From Tiliqua scincoides (lineage: Eukaryota > Chordata > Lepidosauria > Squamata > Scincidae), in contig NC_089821.1 of assembly GCF_035046505.1 (NCBI RefSeq), positions 6,711,718 to 6,775,717 of the forward strand: DNA of 64,000 bases, in the 5' to 3' direction. Position 1 is the stretch's first letter, and the number at the start of each line of letters is the position of its first letter. Positions 20,168-30,080 of this stretch are shown one piece after another. The notes under the pieces are model-generated. The model searched no databases, was not told where the DNA came from, and was given only the letters and a program-made list of their open reading frames with translations. Position numbers and translations under genes: made by a program.

Positions 20168-21820
20168 ATGGACCTTAGAGACTTAGAGATGGCAGAGAAA
20201 TTAAATGAGTTCTTTGCATCTGTCTTCACGGCAGAAGACCTCGGGCAGATACCGCTGCCCGAACGGCCCCTCCTGACAGAGGAGTTAAGTCAGATAGAGG
20301 TTAAAAGAGAAGATGTTTCAGACCTCATTGATAAATTAAAGATCAATAAGTCACCGGGCCCTGATGGCATACACCCAAGGGTTATTAAGGAATTGAAGAA
20401 TGAAGTTGCAGATCTCTTGACTAAGGTATGCAACTTGTCCCTCAAAACGGCCACGGTGCCAGAAGATTGGAGGATAGCAAATGTCACGCCTATTTTTAAA
20501 AAGGGAAAGAGGGGGGACCCGGGAAACTATAGGCCGGTCAGCCTAACATCTATACCGGGTAAGATGGTGGAATGCCTCATCAAAGATAGGATCTCAAAAC
20601 ACATAGACGAACAGGCCTTGCTGAGGGAGAGTCAGCATGGCTTCTGTAAGGGTAAGTCTTGCCTCACAAACCTTATAGAATTCTTTGAAAAGGTCAACAG
20701 GCATGTGGATGCGGGAGAACCCGTGGACATTATATATCTGGACTTTCAGAAGGCGTTTGACACGGTCCCTCACCAAAGGCTACTGAAAAAACTCCACAGT
20801 CAGGGAATTAGAGGACAGGTCCTCTCATGGATTGAGAACTGGTTGGAGGCCAGGAAGCAGAGAGTGGGTGTCAATGGGCAATTTTCACAATGGAGAGAGG
20901 TGAAAAGCGGTGTGCCCCAAGGATCTGTCCTGGGACCGGTGCTTTTCAACCTCTTCATAAATGACCTGGAGACAGGGTTGAACAGTGAAGTGGCTAAGTT
21001 TGCAGACGACACCAAACTTTTCCGAGTGGTAAAGACCAGAAGTGATTGTGAGAAGCTCCAGAAGGATCTCTCCAGACTGGCAGAATGGGCAGCAAAATGG
21101 CAGATGCGCTTCAATGTCAGTAAGTGTAAAGTCATGCACATTGGGGCAAAAAATCAAAACTTTAGATATAGGCTGATGGGTTCTGAACTGTCTGTGACAG
21201 ATCAGGAGAGAGATCTTGGGGTGGTGGTGGACAGGTCGATGAAAGTGTCGACCCAATGTGCGGTGGCAGTGAAGAAGGCCAATTCTATGCTTGGGATCAT
21301 TAGGAAGGGTATTGAGAACAAAACGGTTAGTATTATAATGCCGTTGTACAAATCTATGGTAAGGCCACACCTGGAGTATTGTGTCCAGTTCTGGTCGCCG
21401 CATCTCAAAAAAGACATAGTGGAAATGGAAAAGGTGCAAAAGAGAGCGACTAAGATGATTACGGGGCTGGGGCACCTTCCTTATGAGGAAAGGCTACGGC
21501 GTTTGGGCCTCTTCAGCCTAGAAAAGAGACGCTTGAGGGGGGACATGATTGAGACATACAAAATTATGCAGGGGATGGACAGAGTGGATAGGGAGATGCT
21601 CTTTACACTCTCACATAATACCAGAACCAGGGGACATCCACTAAAATTGAGTGTTGGGCGGGTTAGGACAGACAAAAGAAAATATTTCTTTACTCAGCGC
21701 GTGGTCGGTCTGTGGAATTCCTTGCCACAGGATGTGGTGCTGGCGTCTAGCCTAGACGCCTTTAAAAGGGGATTGGATGAGTTTCTGGAGGAAAAATCCA
21801 TTATGGGGTACAAGCCATGA
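20168..21820 (+). CDS. CR1 ORF2 protein, C-terminal half with reverse transcriptase
   Basis: An open frame of 550 codons. The first ATG (20168) lies in the host MITE, so the first three codons are fortuitous and the CR1 part begins within the frame. RT signatures in order: KSPGPDGIHPR near residue 61, NYRPVSLTS near 120, LDFQKAFD (motif A) at 191-198, GVPQGSVLGP (motif B) at 248-257 and FADD (motif C catalytic pair) at 278-281. A thumb and a CR1-type C-terminal domain ending LEEKSIMGYKP follow. In the family this enzyme copies element RNA at a nicked chromosomal target. Here the endonuclease is missing and no promoter is visible, so expression is unlikely. Intact catalytic residues make it the only near-functional protein in the window. 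Confidence 0.9.
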   Translation: MDLRDLEMAEKLNEFFASVFTAEDLGQIPLPERPLLTEELSQIEVKREDVSDLIDKLKINKSPGPDGIHPRVIKELKNEVADLLTKVCNLSLKTATVPEDWRIANVTPIFKKGKRGDPGNYRPVSLTSIPGKMVECLIKDRISKHIDEQALLRESQHGFCKGKSCLTNLIEFFEKVNRHVDAGEPVDIIYLDFQKAFDTVPHQRLLKKLHSQGIRGQVLSWIENWLEARKQRVGVNGQFSQWREVKSGVPQGSVLGPVLFNLFINDLETGLNSEVAKFADDTKLFRVVKTRSDCEKLQKDLSRLAEWAAKWQMRFNVSKCKVMHIGAKNQNFRYRLMGSELSVTDQERDLGVVVDRSMKVSTQCAVAVKKANSMLGIIRKGIENKTVSIIMPLYKSMVRPHLEYCVQFWSPHLKKDIVEMEKVQKRATKMITGLGHLPYEERLRRLGLFSLEKRRLRGDMIETYKIMQGMDRVDREMLFTLSHNTRTRGHPLKLSVGRVRTDKRKYFFTQRVVGLWNSLPQDVVLASSLDAFKRGLDEFLEEKSIMGYKP

Positions 21821-22028
21821 TGTGTATGCGCAACCTCCTGATTTTAGGAATGGGTTAAGTCAGAATGCCAGATGTAGGGGAGAGCACCAGGATGAGGTCT
21901 CTTGTTATCTGGTGTGCTCCCTGGGGCATTTGGTGGGCCGCTGTGAGATACAGGAAGCTGGACTAGATGGGCCTATGGCCTGATCCAGTGGGGCTGTTCT
22001 TATGTTCTTATGTTCTTATGTTCTTATG
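20177..22028 (+). mobile_element. CR1 LINE, best-preserved copy
   Basis: It spans most of the RT-bearing half of ORF2, the stop, about 180 bp of 3' untranslated region and three to four TTCTTATG tail units. A 5-bp duplication ACCTT (20172-20176 and 22029-22033) lies in the host MITE, whose other copy has one ACCTT at that place. 5' truncation removed ORF1 and the endonuclease, so it cannot move by itself. The absence of internal stops suggests it is young. Confidence 0.93.
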
Positions 22029-22080
22029 ACCTTTGCCCTGGCCGGGTGCAGGGCTGGGGCGGTCCACTGCTGGCTATTCT

Positions 22081-22525
22081 TGGAGATATTTTTCCAGCAT
22101 TATTGAACACTGGACATTCTTAGAGTCCCTTTCAAAATATCCAGGATTGCTTTCAATAGCCACCTGGAAATTGATACTGATTCCTGTAGACTTCAGGCCA
22201 GACCTGGAGGGTTGGCCATCCAAGCTCCAGCCTTTAAATGAAGGCATATAGATCAGAGTGGGGGCTCTCACTACACTTCTGGTTCTCTGTCAGTCATTAA
22301 TTTGTCATCTGAAAAAGGGCTAAAGGCGCTATAGGTGCCTTTCTCCCTCTCACCCAAAGAAACCTAAACGATGTTATGAGAGGGGTGGTGCCCATCCGTA
22401 GAGGACATGCTTGCCGCACAGACGTCTGCAGCTTCAGTTCCTGGGATCTCCAGATCAGGCTGGGAAAGATTGCTCTTGGAAACCCTAAAGAGCCATTGCT
22501 GATGTTGACGATATGGAGCTAGGTG
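22081..22525. other. No gene recognised
   Basis: Contains TTTCTCCCTCTCACCCAAAG near 22340, also present at about 36822, and a stretch near 22470-22515 that resembles the 3' part of a tRNA-derived SINE. Otherwise unassigned. Confidence 0.35.
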
Positions 22526-22737
22526 CAGTGGCACAGCTAGAGAGGATGCAAAGCACTAAGTTTTGCAGGGCGCCTTACTGTGGCGTGCAAGGGGCCCCTC
22601 CCCCTCCCCTTTAGAGCCATTCCAGGCAGAGGGAGTAAAACAGAGGCATACGCCTGACTCCAAAGGGCAGGTGCAGCTTTGCAGGTGAGACTCCCTGCAA
22701 AACTTAATGCCTTGCACCCCCTCTTGCTACATCACTG
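22526..22737. mobile_element. Foldback MITE, CAGTGGCATAGCTAG family
   Basis: CAGTGGCACAGCTAGAGAGG at the left and its complement CCTCTTGCTACATCACTG at the right. AGTTTTGCAGGG and CCCTGCAAAACTTAAT form inner arms, as do CATTCCAGGC and CGCCTGACTCC. No clear target duplication. Confidence 0.75.
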
Positions 22738-22854
22738 GGTGGACTTTTCTGGTCTTTCAGTTTACCTTCTGGACTTTCACCACTCAGAGCAGTAGGAGCA
22801 CATGGCAATGCTTTTCCAAGTGGATCCAGTGAACGTGCAAAGCACATTCTATCC

Positions 22855-22962
22855 CAGACTTGTATGCTCCCTGAAGCATTTGGTGGGCCACTGTAAGATA
22901 CAGGAAGCTGGACTATACGGGCCTTTGGCCTGATCCAGCGGGGCTCTTCTTATGTTCTTAAG
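22855..22962 (+). mobile_element. CR1 3' end fragment
   Basis: TGCTCCCTGAAGCATTTGGT through GATCCAGCGGGGCTC to TTCTTATGTTCTTA. About 108 bp of the terminal region, a severely truncated insertion. Confidence 0.85.
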
Positions 22963-24187
22963 AGTCCCGGCACTGAGCCATTTGTTTAACGGATTTTCCA
23001 CTGAACTCAGTAGACTTACTGAAGTTGAAACCGTTTCAAGATTCAGATCTAAATCTTCAAACAGATCACCAGAATCTGTTGGTGCAATAAAATCCTCAAG
23101 TACAAGTCTAGCATCTGCAACTGACAGGGAATTCCCAGGTCTCAGCATGCAAGGAAAGCAGGTCATTCCTTGGAGTTCAATGCACGGCCTTAAACTATAA
23201 CAATTTAACAGTGGCTAACATTAGCAAAGGCTTTGCCCAAATGCTACAGTATATATTTTCAAGGCGGGCCAGACAAAGAGTGGCATGTCAAAGGCTGACA
23301 ACAGAGTAGGAAATGAAAGGGAACAACGAAGGAGAAACAAATAGCTTTAATGTCCTCGACAAGACAGACCGCGGCAAGTCACAGCTTCGGAAGCAACTTT
23401 TACAATAATGGCTTACAAGAGTCCATGTAATTTGTCAAGAAGATATAAAGATATAAACATCGGCAATTTGCATAAAAGCTTCTGCTTTGAAGATTTAGTG
23501 CTGTGTACCAAATTAAGACAAAAATAAGCACCAGTATAACAGTAACACTTTAATATAGGTATCCATTATCTAATGCTTATATAATGGAAGCCAAATGACT
23601 TCATTATTTTCAGTGCTATTACACTGAATACCAAATGAACTCATCACGGAAGCAGGCTTGCTTTAAAAACTATTACTGCACCAACAGCGACGGAGGGGAC
23701 CAGTGTGTGTGTGTGTGGGGGGAATCATGCAAAGGGTGGCTGATTTCAGTGTTAACTACTAATGTATTATTAATCAAGTGTTCATTATACTTTTAGATGG
23801 TGCTGCATTTGTGCTTTATTTGTACACAATTCATTTCTGTAATCTTTTGCTTTATTGCATTTCATTCCTCTGTAAACAGAATGGTTTTGGGGGTGACAGG
23901 CATCGACAATGAAAAGGGAGATTGGGGCGGGTGTCAGTTCAATCGGACGCATGTCTACTCAGAAGCAGGTCCCAGTGTGTTCAATGAGACTCAGAGCGCC
24001 ATCCTAAGTTGCACTTGGCAGCCTGACCTTACACCAGGCTGCTTGGATCTGTGCCAGTGATTTAGCTGGCACAGATCCAAGGAGCCCCATTGAGGTGGTT
24101 GGGGCATTAAGGCTTCTTACTTCAAGTTGCGCCAGGTATACAGCATAGGTCAGGATTGGGCTGTCACTACCAAGGAAGTGTGTATAG
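22963..24187. other. Mostly unique DNA; MITE-like hairpin near the end
   Basis: A GTGTGTGTGTG run lies at 23703-23713 and a GCAATCCTA-type repeat at about 23937-24003. 24042-24085 is a hairpin with arms GCTTGGATCTGTGCCAG and CTGGCACAGATCCAAGGAGC, inside a repeat ending AGGATTGGGCTG near 24163. No exon recognised. Confidence 0.45.
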
Positions 24188-24686
24188 CAGTGTTTCTCAA
24201 ACTGTGGGTCAGGATCCACTAGCAGAGTTGAGAGCCAATTTCAGGCGGGTCCCATTCCTTTCAATGTGTATTTTATTTTTAATGTATTAGACTTGTATGT
24301 GACTACATTTGGGAAAATATTACAGATCTGTACTTTTAATAGGCTTCTATGTAAATGCTCTTGACAATGATAGTAAATGAGACTTACTTCTGGGTAAGTG
24401 TGGATAGGATTGCAGCCTTTGGGATGTTTGGGGAATTGTTTTAAACTGATCAGCAGCTACATGGGTAGATGAAGAGGGTTCTTTATTTTAACAAAATGTT
24501 TATACTTATTGCAAACTTTTATTTAATTGATTTGATTTGTTTTTGACATAGAGGGGTTTCCTGATTGATGATGTCCCCTCTGGCCATGACATCACTTCCA
24601 GGTTAATGACATCACTTCCAGTGGATCCCGACGGATTGTCATTCTAAAAAGTGGATCCCAGTGCTAGAAGGTTTTGAGAACTACTG
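24188..24686 (+). mobile_element. Non-autonomous hAT, CAGTGTTTCTCAAAC family, uninterrupted
   Basis: The ends are CAGTGTTTCTCAAACTGTGG and TTTTGAGAACTACTG. The target duplication GTGTATAG is exact (24180-24187 and 24687-24694). This 499-bp copy has no LINE inside and serves as the reference for the two split copies. It includes paired GATGATGTCCC / GACATCACTTCCAG motifs and a TAGGATTGCAGCC segment. Confidence 0.9.
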
Positions 24687-24694
24687 GTGTATAG

Positions 24695-25699
24695 CATTGC
24701 AGCCTGAGTTACTCAAAATGTGTTCTGTTTTGCTAAATCAAGGCAGGAGCAAAATAAATGAAATCCAAAGTAAGTAAGGTCATAAAAGTCATAGGATGCG
24801 GCCCTTAACAAAAGTGAAGGTCAACAACATTGAGAAAAGTATCTCCACATCCAAACCATTTTATTGAAGATTCTCTGCTTATCTCCAGTTGGTTTCAGCA
24901 ATGGCAATACAGTGTTGGGCAATACAAGTGGCCACTGCCCCCCCACAAAAAAACACACTACACCCCTTTTTTACTCATTACTGTGATTTGTGACCTCATT
25001 CACACTGAGTGCACAGAGCAGATTTGGGAGGTGGGGGACTGCCCCCTGGAAACCGATAGGCAGTCAAAAGCTGTCACGGAAGAGAAGTACAAAGTATGTG
25101 ATTGCCAGGCTGGCATTTGGTGCAGGGGCTGCCTTTTGGTGGGGACGTGGAATGCTCACAAAGAGAGCAAGGAGAAATTATAGCTGACAGTGTGATTGTT
25201 ATGGATAGCTAAAGCCCAAATGTTAGTGAAGGAAGCCTGATCAATGTTGTTGGCCCTTCACGAAGGTAATCACTGATACCAGCTCATTAGTTACTCCACA
25301 CACTTGTGTATAAAGCCTGTCCACTTAGATTCCCCTAGTAAATGGGAAGCCGCATGAACATCATTTTGTTATGCTGTGAGCCATTAGGCCTACCTAGCAG
25401 CATGAGGGATTGCTGACATTTTATATTATTGGTCTTTCTAATAGTGTTCCTACCAATATAAATGTAGTTTACGCTTCTGGAATTCTTATGGTCTATTTGT
25501 TCTCATTGCTTATGGTGGAAGCCTTACACAGCCAGAGCTCAGAAAAGATATTTGCAGTCTGCATGTTTAAAACGCCAGTGACGGCGATGGAGGCAGGCAG
25601 ATTCATCAGTCATCAAATCAAATGCCTACATCTTTAGCTTGGGACAAAGACAGCACACACCACCAGGTGCAACATGTGACCAGACCTAAGAGCGACCAG
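24695..25699. other. Unique DNA, no gene recognised
   Basis: A 117-codon plus-strand open frame (24830-25183) overlaps another in a different frame. Neither shows a known motif. The sequence after 24930 includes a C/A-rich tract. I would not call an exon. Confidence 0.4.
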
Positions 25700-26219
25700 A
25701 CCTGGGCCACTCACTCAAGGTCTTTCAATCTAGAAAAAAGGAGCCTGAGGGGGGGGAGACAGGATTGTGAAATACAAAATTATGCGAAGGTTCCATAGAG
25801 TGGAAAGAGGGATGCTTTTTTTCCTTCTCATCCACAACACCAGAACCAGGGGACAGCCACTAAAATTGAATGACTGGAGAGTTAGAGCAGACAAAAGAAA
25901 ATATTCCTTTATCCAGAGTGTAATTAATCTGTGGAACTCCTTATCACAAGATGTGGTGATGGTGTCTAGCCTAGATGCCTTTAAGAGGGAATTGGACAGA
26001 TTTATGGAGAAAAACTCCATCACAGGTTACAAGCCATGATGGATATATGCAGCCTCCTCGTTCTAGAAATAGACTACCCCAGAATGTCAGGTGCCAGGGA
26101 GTGGCTACAGGATGCAGGTCTCTTGTTGTCTTGTGTGCTCTGGGGCATCTGGTGTGATATACAAGAAGCTGGACTAGATAGGCCTTTGGCCTGACCCAGC
26201 AAGGCTCTTCTTATGTTAT
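25700..26219 (+). mobile_element. Old CR1 LINE 3' fragment
   Basis: A frame over 25767-26039 reads KYKIMRRFHRVERGMLFFLL, then NTRTRGQPLKLN and LDRFMEKNSITGYKP, the ORF2 C terminus. A diverged 3' untranslated region and a single CTTCTTATG tail follow. Divergence resembles the 9.6-kb copy, so both belong to an older subfamily. Confidence 0.85.
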
Positions 26220-26235
26220 TATTAAACATAAAAAT

Positions 26236-26380
26236 GGTTGGCAACCTTCAGTCTCGAAAGACTATGGTATAAGCCTACAGCACCTGGTATTCCCAAGCGG
26301 TCTCCCATCCAAGTACTAACCAGGCCTGACCCTGCTTAGCTTCCAAGATCAGACGAGATCAGGCATGTGCAGGGTAACAG
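26236..26380 (-). mobile_element. 5S rRNA-derived SINE
   Basis: In complement: CACATGCCTGATCTCGTCTG, then GGAAGCTAAGCAGGGTCAGG, ACTTGGATGGGAGACCG, GGTGCTGTAGGCTT, and the LINE-like tail CGAGACTGAAGGTTGCCAAC. It is a second independent copy of the 10353 family, with a head even closer to 5S rRNA. It sits between an old CR1 and an L2. A target duplication is not clear. Confidence 0.9.
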
Positions 26381-26389
26381 TTGTTAATA

Positions 26390-27015
26390 ATATTAATAAC
26401 TTATTAATAACTTTATTTCAACCCAGCCTTTCTCCCTGGAGGGACTCAAGGCGGCTTACAACAAGGTTAAAACAAATTTAAAAACATAATTTAAAAACAG
26501 ATAAAAGCATATTAACAACATATCATAAAAACAGTAGTCAGATAAAAAAAAGTAGTCAGGTAAAAAGAGCATAGAGCAGCAAATCATAAAAGAATCAGGC
26601 CTGTAACCAGGTATTTAAAAAGATTTGAAAAGATGTTGAAAAGATGTTAAAAAAGGCCAGGAACTCAGAAGGCTTGTCTAAACAGAAGGGTCTTCAGGCC
26701 TCGCCAAAAAGTTTCAAGAGAGGGAGCAGTTCTTAAGTCAAGGGGAAGAGAATTCCATAGTGTTGGTGCCACTACTGAGAAGGCCCTATTTCTAGCCGCC
26801 GCCCCACATGCCTCCCTAGGCAGCGGCACTTGTAAGAAGGCCTTCTCTGATGACCTAAGAGGATGAGCCAGATTGTACCGGAGTAGGCAATCTCTAAGAC
26901 ACCCTGGCCCAGAGCAGTATAGGGCTTTAAAGGTCAAAACCAGCACCTTGAATTGGGCCTGGAAACGAATGGGCAGCCAATGCAGCCGCTGGAGAAGCGG
27001 GCTGACAGAGTCAAA
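26390..27015 (-). mobile_element. L2 LINE 3' fragment
   Basis: The minus-strand frame (26665-27015) reads FDSVSPLLQRLHWLPI, then FKVLVLTFKALYCSGPGCL, NRAFSVVAPTLWNSLPLDLR and LKTLLFRQAF, the C-terminal domain of L2 ORF2. The 3' untranslated part (TTGTAAGCCGCCTTGAGTCC, then AAATAAAGTTAT in complement) follows to about 26390. The frame is open over about 117 codons. Confidence 0.85.
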
Positions 27016-27165
27016 CTGTTGTTCAAGAAGTTCTTCATCTATGTCAGCTGTTTCAAAGGGAAGGAGCTTGGTGGCACTCTTGATGCCGAAATGTTCACTA
27101 TTCAGTGGTTTGAATTCAATTCCCATGTTTTCTAATTTCATTGACCTTTTCTTTGATTGTCTATG
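27016..27165 (-). pseudogene. Protein-like open segment fused upstream of the L2 frame
   Basis: The L2 frame continues upstream through non-L2 codons: MKLENMGIEFKPL, NSEHFGIKSATKLL and PFETADIDEELLEQQ. It stays open to about 27160. It does not match the L2 pattern and I do not recognise the family. It could be a transposase or host-exon remnant that the L2 landed beside, or chance. Confidence 0.3.
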
Positions 27166-28049
27166 AAGTGGGTGAAGCTGCCTCTACCAAGCATTTATAA
27201 TATCACGCCAGTGCTCTACTTGAAATTATTTCTGTGACATGCTGAAGAAGCATCTGAATGAAGGATGGCACTTTTCGGACACCTGCTTTGTCACTCAACA
27301 TTCACTCTTTCACTTGGTCACTCAAAGCTGATCAAAGAAAGGAAGTTGCCGTAGGCTGTGTGACTAGAACCTAATGCAGACTTTCTAGTGATTGGGTCTG
27401 GGCCAATCCTATTAAAACCTTTCTCTCGATGTGATTTGGGCTCTCATGGAGAAAGTATTGCTGACCACAAACATTGTGTTATCTCTAGGGAGGAGAATTT
27501 ATAACCCAACTTGGTTCATAGGTGCTACTGTGAAAACTTAGCAGGAAGTTAGCAGGAAGAGTGGAGAATATATCAGTTGATAAATGTAGGATGTCTCTAA
27601 GCTGGATTCTGAAAGTAGATAGATAAGACCCACCCTATTAACCAGGATGGGCATTAGATAGGTGGACCGGACACTATTATGCCGAGGACAATAGAAAAAA
27701 TATATGTGGAAGAGAATCAACTGACCCCATGTTACAAGGGCAGAGACGGTCTTGATAGGGAGTCTTATGATACCTCCCAACTGTCACCCTTGGGGAATAA
27801 TGTTCCCTCAAGGGACCTTAAAGGGACCTGTCCCTCAAAGGGACAGTAGATAAAGTCTGATCAAGTGAATAGCATCAGTCACATTGTGAACAAACAATGG
27901 TGAAAGAACCTAAGTAACTTGCAGTTCCATGATGATAATCTTGAGGGATCAAAAAATAATAATTTTCAAAGGGACTTGTGATGGAAAAAGATGCAAAGAG
28001 ACAAACCTCCTCAGCCAAAAATGTGATTGAGCAGTACAAGCAGCACCAC
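27166..28049. other. Unique DNA, no gene recognised
   Basis: A local cluster around 27785-27850 repeats AGGGACC and TGTCCCT motifs and can form a small hairpin (CTGTCCCT with AGGGACAG). Otherwise featureless. Confidence 0.4.
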
Positions 28050-28155
28050 CAGTGGCATAGCTAGAATGGCTCTGAAGGGGAGGGGCTGCTTCTAAGCCAT
28101 GGTGAGTCTCCCTGCAAAACTTAGTGCTTTGCACCCCCTCTAGCTACACCACTGG
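28050..28155. mobile_element. Internally deleted foldback MITE, CAGTGGCATAGCTAG family
   Basis: It opens CAGTGGCATAGCTAGAATGG and closes GCACCCCCTCTAGCTACACC, then ACTG. At about 106 bp it is much shorter than the 212-288 bp copies, because the left inner arm is lost. Flanking 8-mers do not match. Confidence 0.7.
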
Positions 28156-28376
28156 CCTGAGCTGGACATATTTCTGATCAATATAGTTTGGGTTAGACTA
28201 TAAAAATCCACTGTAGTTGGACCCACAAAAACAATGCCTCAACAGCCCAAATGGTGTCTGTTGCTTAGCAAGTGGAATAAGATCAATCCATCTGTGAACC
28301 ATAGGCTATGGCAAAGATCCACTCCAAAACAACAACACAACAGTGACATTTAGATACAGTCTTGGTTCAAGACTTA

Positions 28377-28555
28377 GAGCCCAATCCTATCCAATTTCCA
28401 GTGCTGGTGCAGCAGTGCCAATGGGGCATGCACAGCTTCCTGTGGTGGGAAGGCAGTCATGGAGGCCTTGTCAAGGTATGGGAATGTTTGTTCTATTATC
28501 TCTGAGCTGCATTGTGGTTGCACCGGTGCTGGAAGGTTGGATAGGATTGGACCCT
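28377..28555. mobile_element. MITE with GGGCCCAATCCTATCCAA termini
   Basis: The left end GAGCCCAATCCTATCCAATT and right end GGTTGGATAGGATTGGACCC are near-perfect inverted repeats, extended by CCAGTGCTGG / CCGGTGCTGG. About 179 bp and non-coding. The target duplication is uncertain, so the superfamily is not assigned. Confidence 0.65.
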
Positions 28556-29642
28556 CACACTGCTGAACATGATTCAACAAACCTTGGTCTGTTGGATCAT
28601 TAACAAACAATGTGCAACAGCAGTCGAATCATGTGTTGTAATTCTGGTTTATGGGAAGTGGTAAACCAGAGTGTTCTGGTTTGACTATCATGGCAAATGG
28701 TAGTTTAGCAGTCCAGCCAGACTTACAAGGGGAAGAGGAAAAGGAAGGAGGGAGCAGAGGACCTCATCCCTGATTCAACAAAACAGTTTAAACAAACCAT
28801 AGTTTATGAGTTAACAAACCATAGTTTAAAGCACATGACCTGAGAATTGAGCCACAAAGTTCTACTAAAGAACACATGCCATTTCCATTAATTAGAAGTC
28901 TAACCAGAATATCTGGGCTGTGCACTGAGAAAGAGAGACTGATGAACTATTTACTACCTAACTTTGGACAGACTTTCCAAATTGTCTTGATTCATCTGTA
29001 AGCACAGGATGGGATACCAAATGCCATGACACTGAAAAATAAGAAGATAAAATATGACAGCACCTGTAACCCTGGTTGTGATTTATTCCTTAACATAAGA
29101 TATTATCATCTTTTTCATTATCCAGAGCTAGATCCACAGCCATCCATAATTTGCAACGGGAAGCATTTGATAACACTTTCTTATGGCATGAAGGTACTTA
29201 GATCTGACCTGAAGGATGTCATTTGTAATGAAGGATAAAAGAGCAGCAACAACTTTTTTTTTTTTAACCTATCACCTTGCAATGACATTCATTTTCCTTT
29301 GGTGCAATTATCCTCTTAGTGCTTTTCCGCTAAAAGGAAAACATGCTTTGATGGTTTCTGTGTGTGATGGCTGTTTTGATTTATTTTACAAACAATCAGT
29401 TTGGGCATTGCTAATTAAACGGCTTTAGTAGAAAACGGCTATTTTGGCTGGAGAGAACAACTGAGCAATCCAATATTTTTGTTCACTGGAATGTTTTGTA
29501 AACCAAAAATACTCACATTTTGGGGGGAAAAAACAAACAAACTGTGAGGCATAATGATGGACACTTTATGTTAAAAATCTGGCTGTCTGATTCCTAGACT
29601 TAAGGTCCTGCTGAGAATAGGGTGCAACAGTAGCTTCATCAC
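28556..29642. other. Unique DNA, no gene recognised
   Basis: 28780-28830 repeats AACAAACCATAGTTTA three times in a loosely palindromic cluster. The rest is AT-rich without exon or repeat signature. Confidence 0.4.
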
Positions 29643-29659
29643 CAGATGTATGTATTTAT

Positions 29660-29712
29660 TATAATATAATATAATATAATATAATATAATATAATATAAT
29701 ATAATATAATAT
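29660..29712 (+). repeat. (TATAA)n microsatellite
   Basis: About ten uninterrupted ATAAT units within an AT-rich tract. Confidence 0.95.
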
Positions 29713-29810
29713 ATACTAAGCAACACATCAGACTACTTGGATAAGTGGTTGAAATGACACCTTTCATTGGGGGCAGTGTATTGTCCAGAAGGTAGATGAC
29801 CAATAAGTGA

Positions 29811-29872
29811 CCTTCCTTCCTTCCTTCCTTCCTTCCTTCCTTCCTTCCTTCCTTCCTTCCTTCCTTCCTTCC
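29811..29872 (+). repeat. (CCTT)n microsatellite
   Basis: About fifteen uninterrupted CCTT units. The lysine/glycine/arginine-glutamate-rich open frames on the minus strand here are products of this repeat. Confidence 0.95.
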
Positions 29873-29987
29873 TCTCTCTCTTGACCTTGCAATGTGTAAA
29901 AACTCCCTCCATGACTCCCATCGCAACTGACTCTGAAGGTGAGGAGGGGCCAGTTTACGCCAGAGGCCAGGCACCTGAAGAAACAGA

Positions 29988-30080
29988 GGCTGCAATCCTA
30001 ACCACGCTTTCCTGGAAGGAAGTTCCATTGAACCCAATCAGACTTACTTCTGAGTAAACCCACATAGGATTGTGCCCTTA
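29988..30080. repeat. Short palindromic GCAATCCTA-type repeat
   Basis: GGCTGCAATCCTAACC, then GTTCCATTGAACCCAATC, ACTTACTTCTGAGTAAAC and ATAGGATTGTGCCC. A well preserved copy with inverted ends. Confidence 0.6.

Larger units (their letters stand above)
19931..22072 (+). mobile_element. hAT-like MITE, CAGCAGTGGACC family, carrying the large CR1
   Basis: The left end is CAGCAGCGGACC and the right end GGTCCACTGCTG. The target duplication is GCTATTCC (19923-19930) and GCTATTCT (22073-22080). About 290 bp of MITE surrounds a CR1 insertion. The copy at 2547-2808 (reversed) shows the uninterrupted sequence across the insertion point. Confidence 0.85.

Noticed and set aside
20885-21475. A 196-codon minus-strand protein opposite the CR1 ORF2
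   Set aside because: It is an antisense shadow of the RT frame. Similar histidine/leucine-rich shadows appear opposite every CR1 copy.
29639-30037. A Lys/Glu/Gly-rich protein frame
   Set aside because: The composition comes entirely from the (CCTT)n and (TATAA)n microsatellites.
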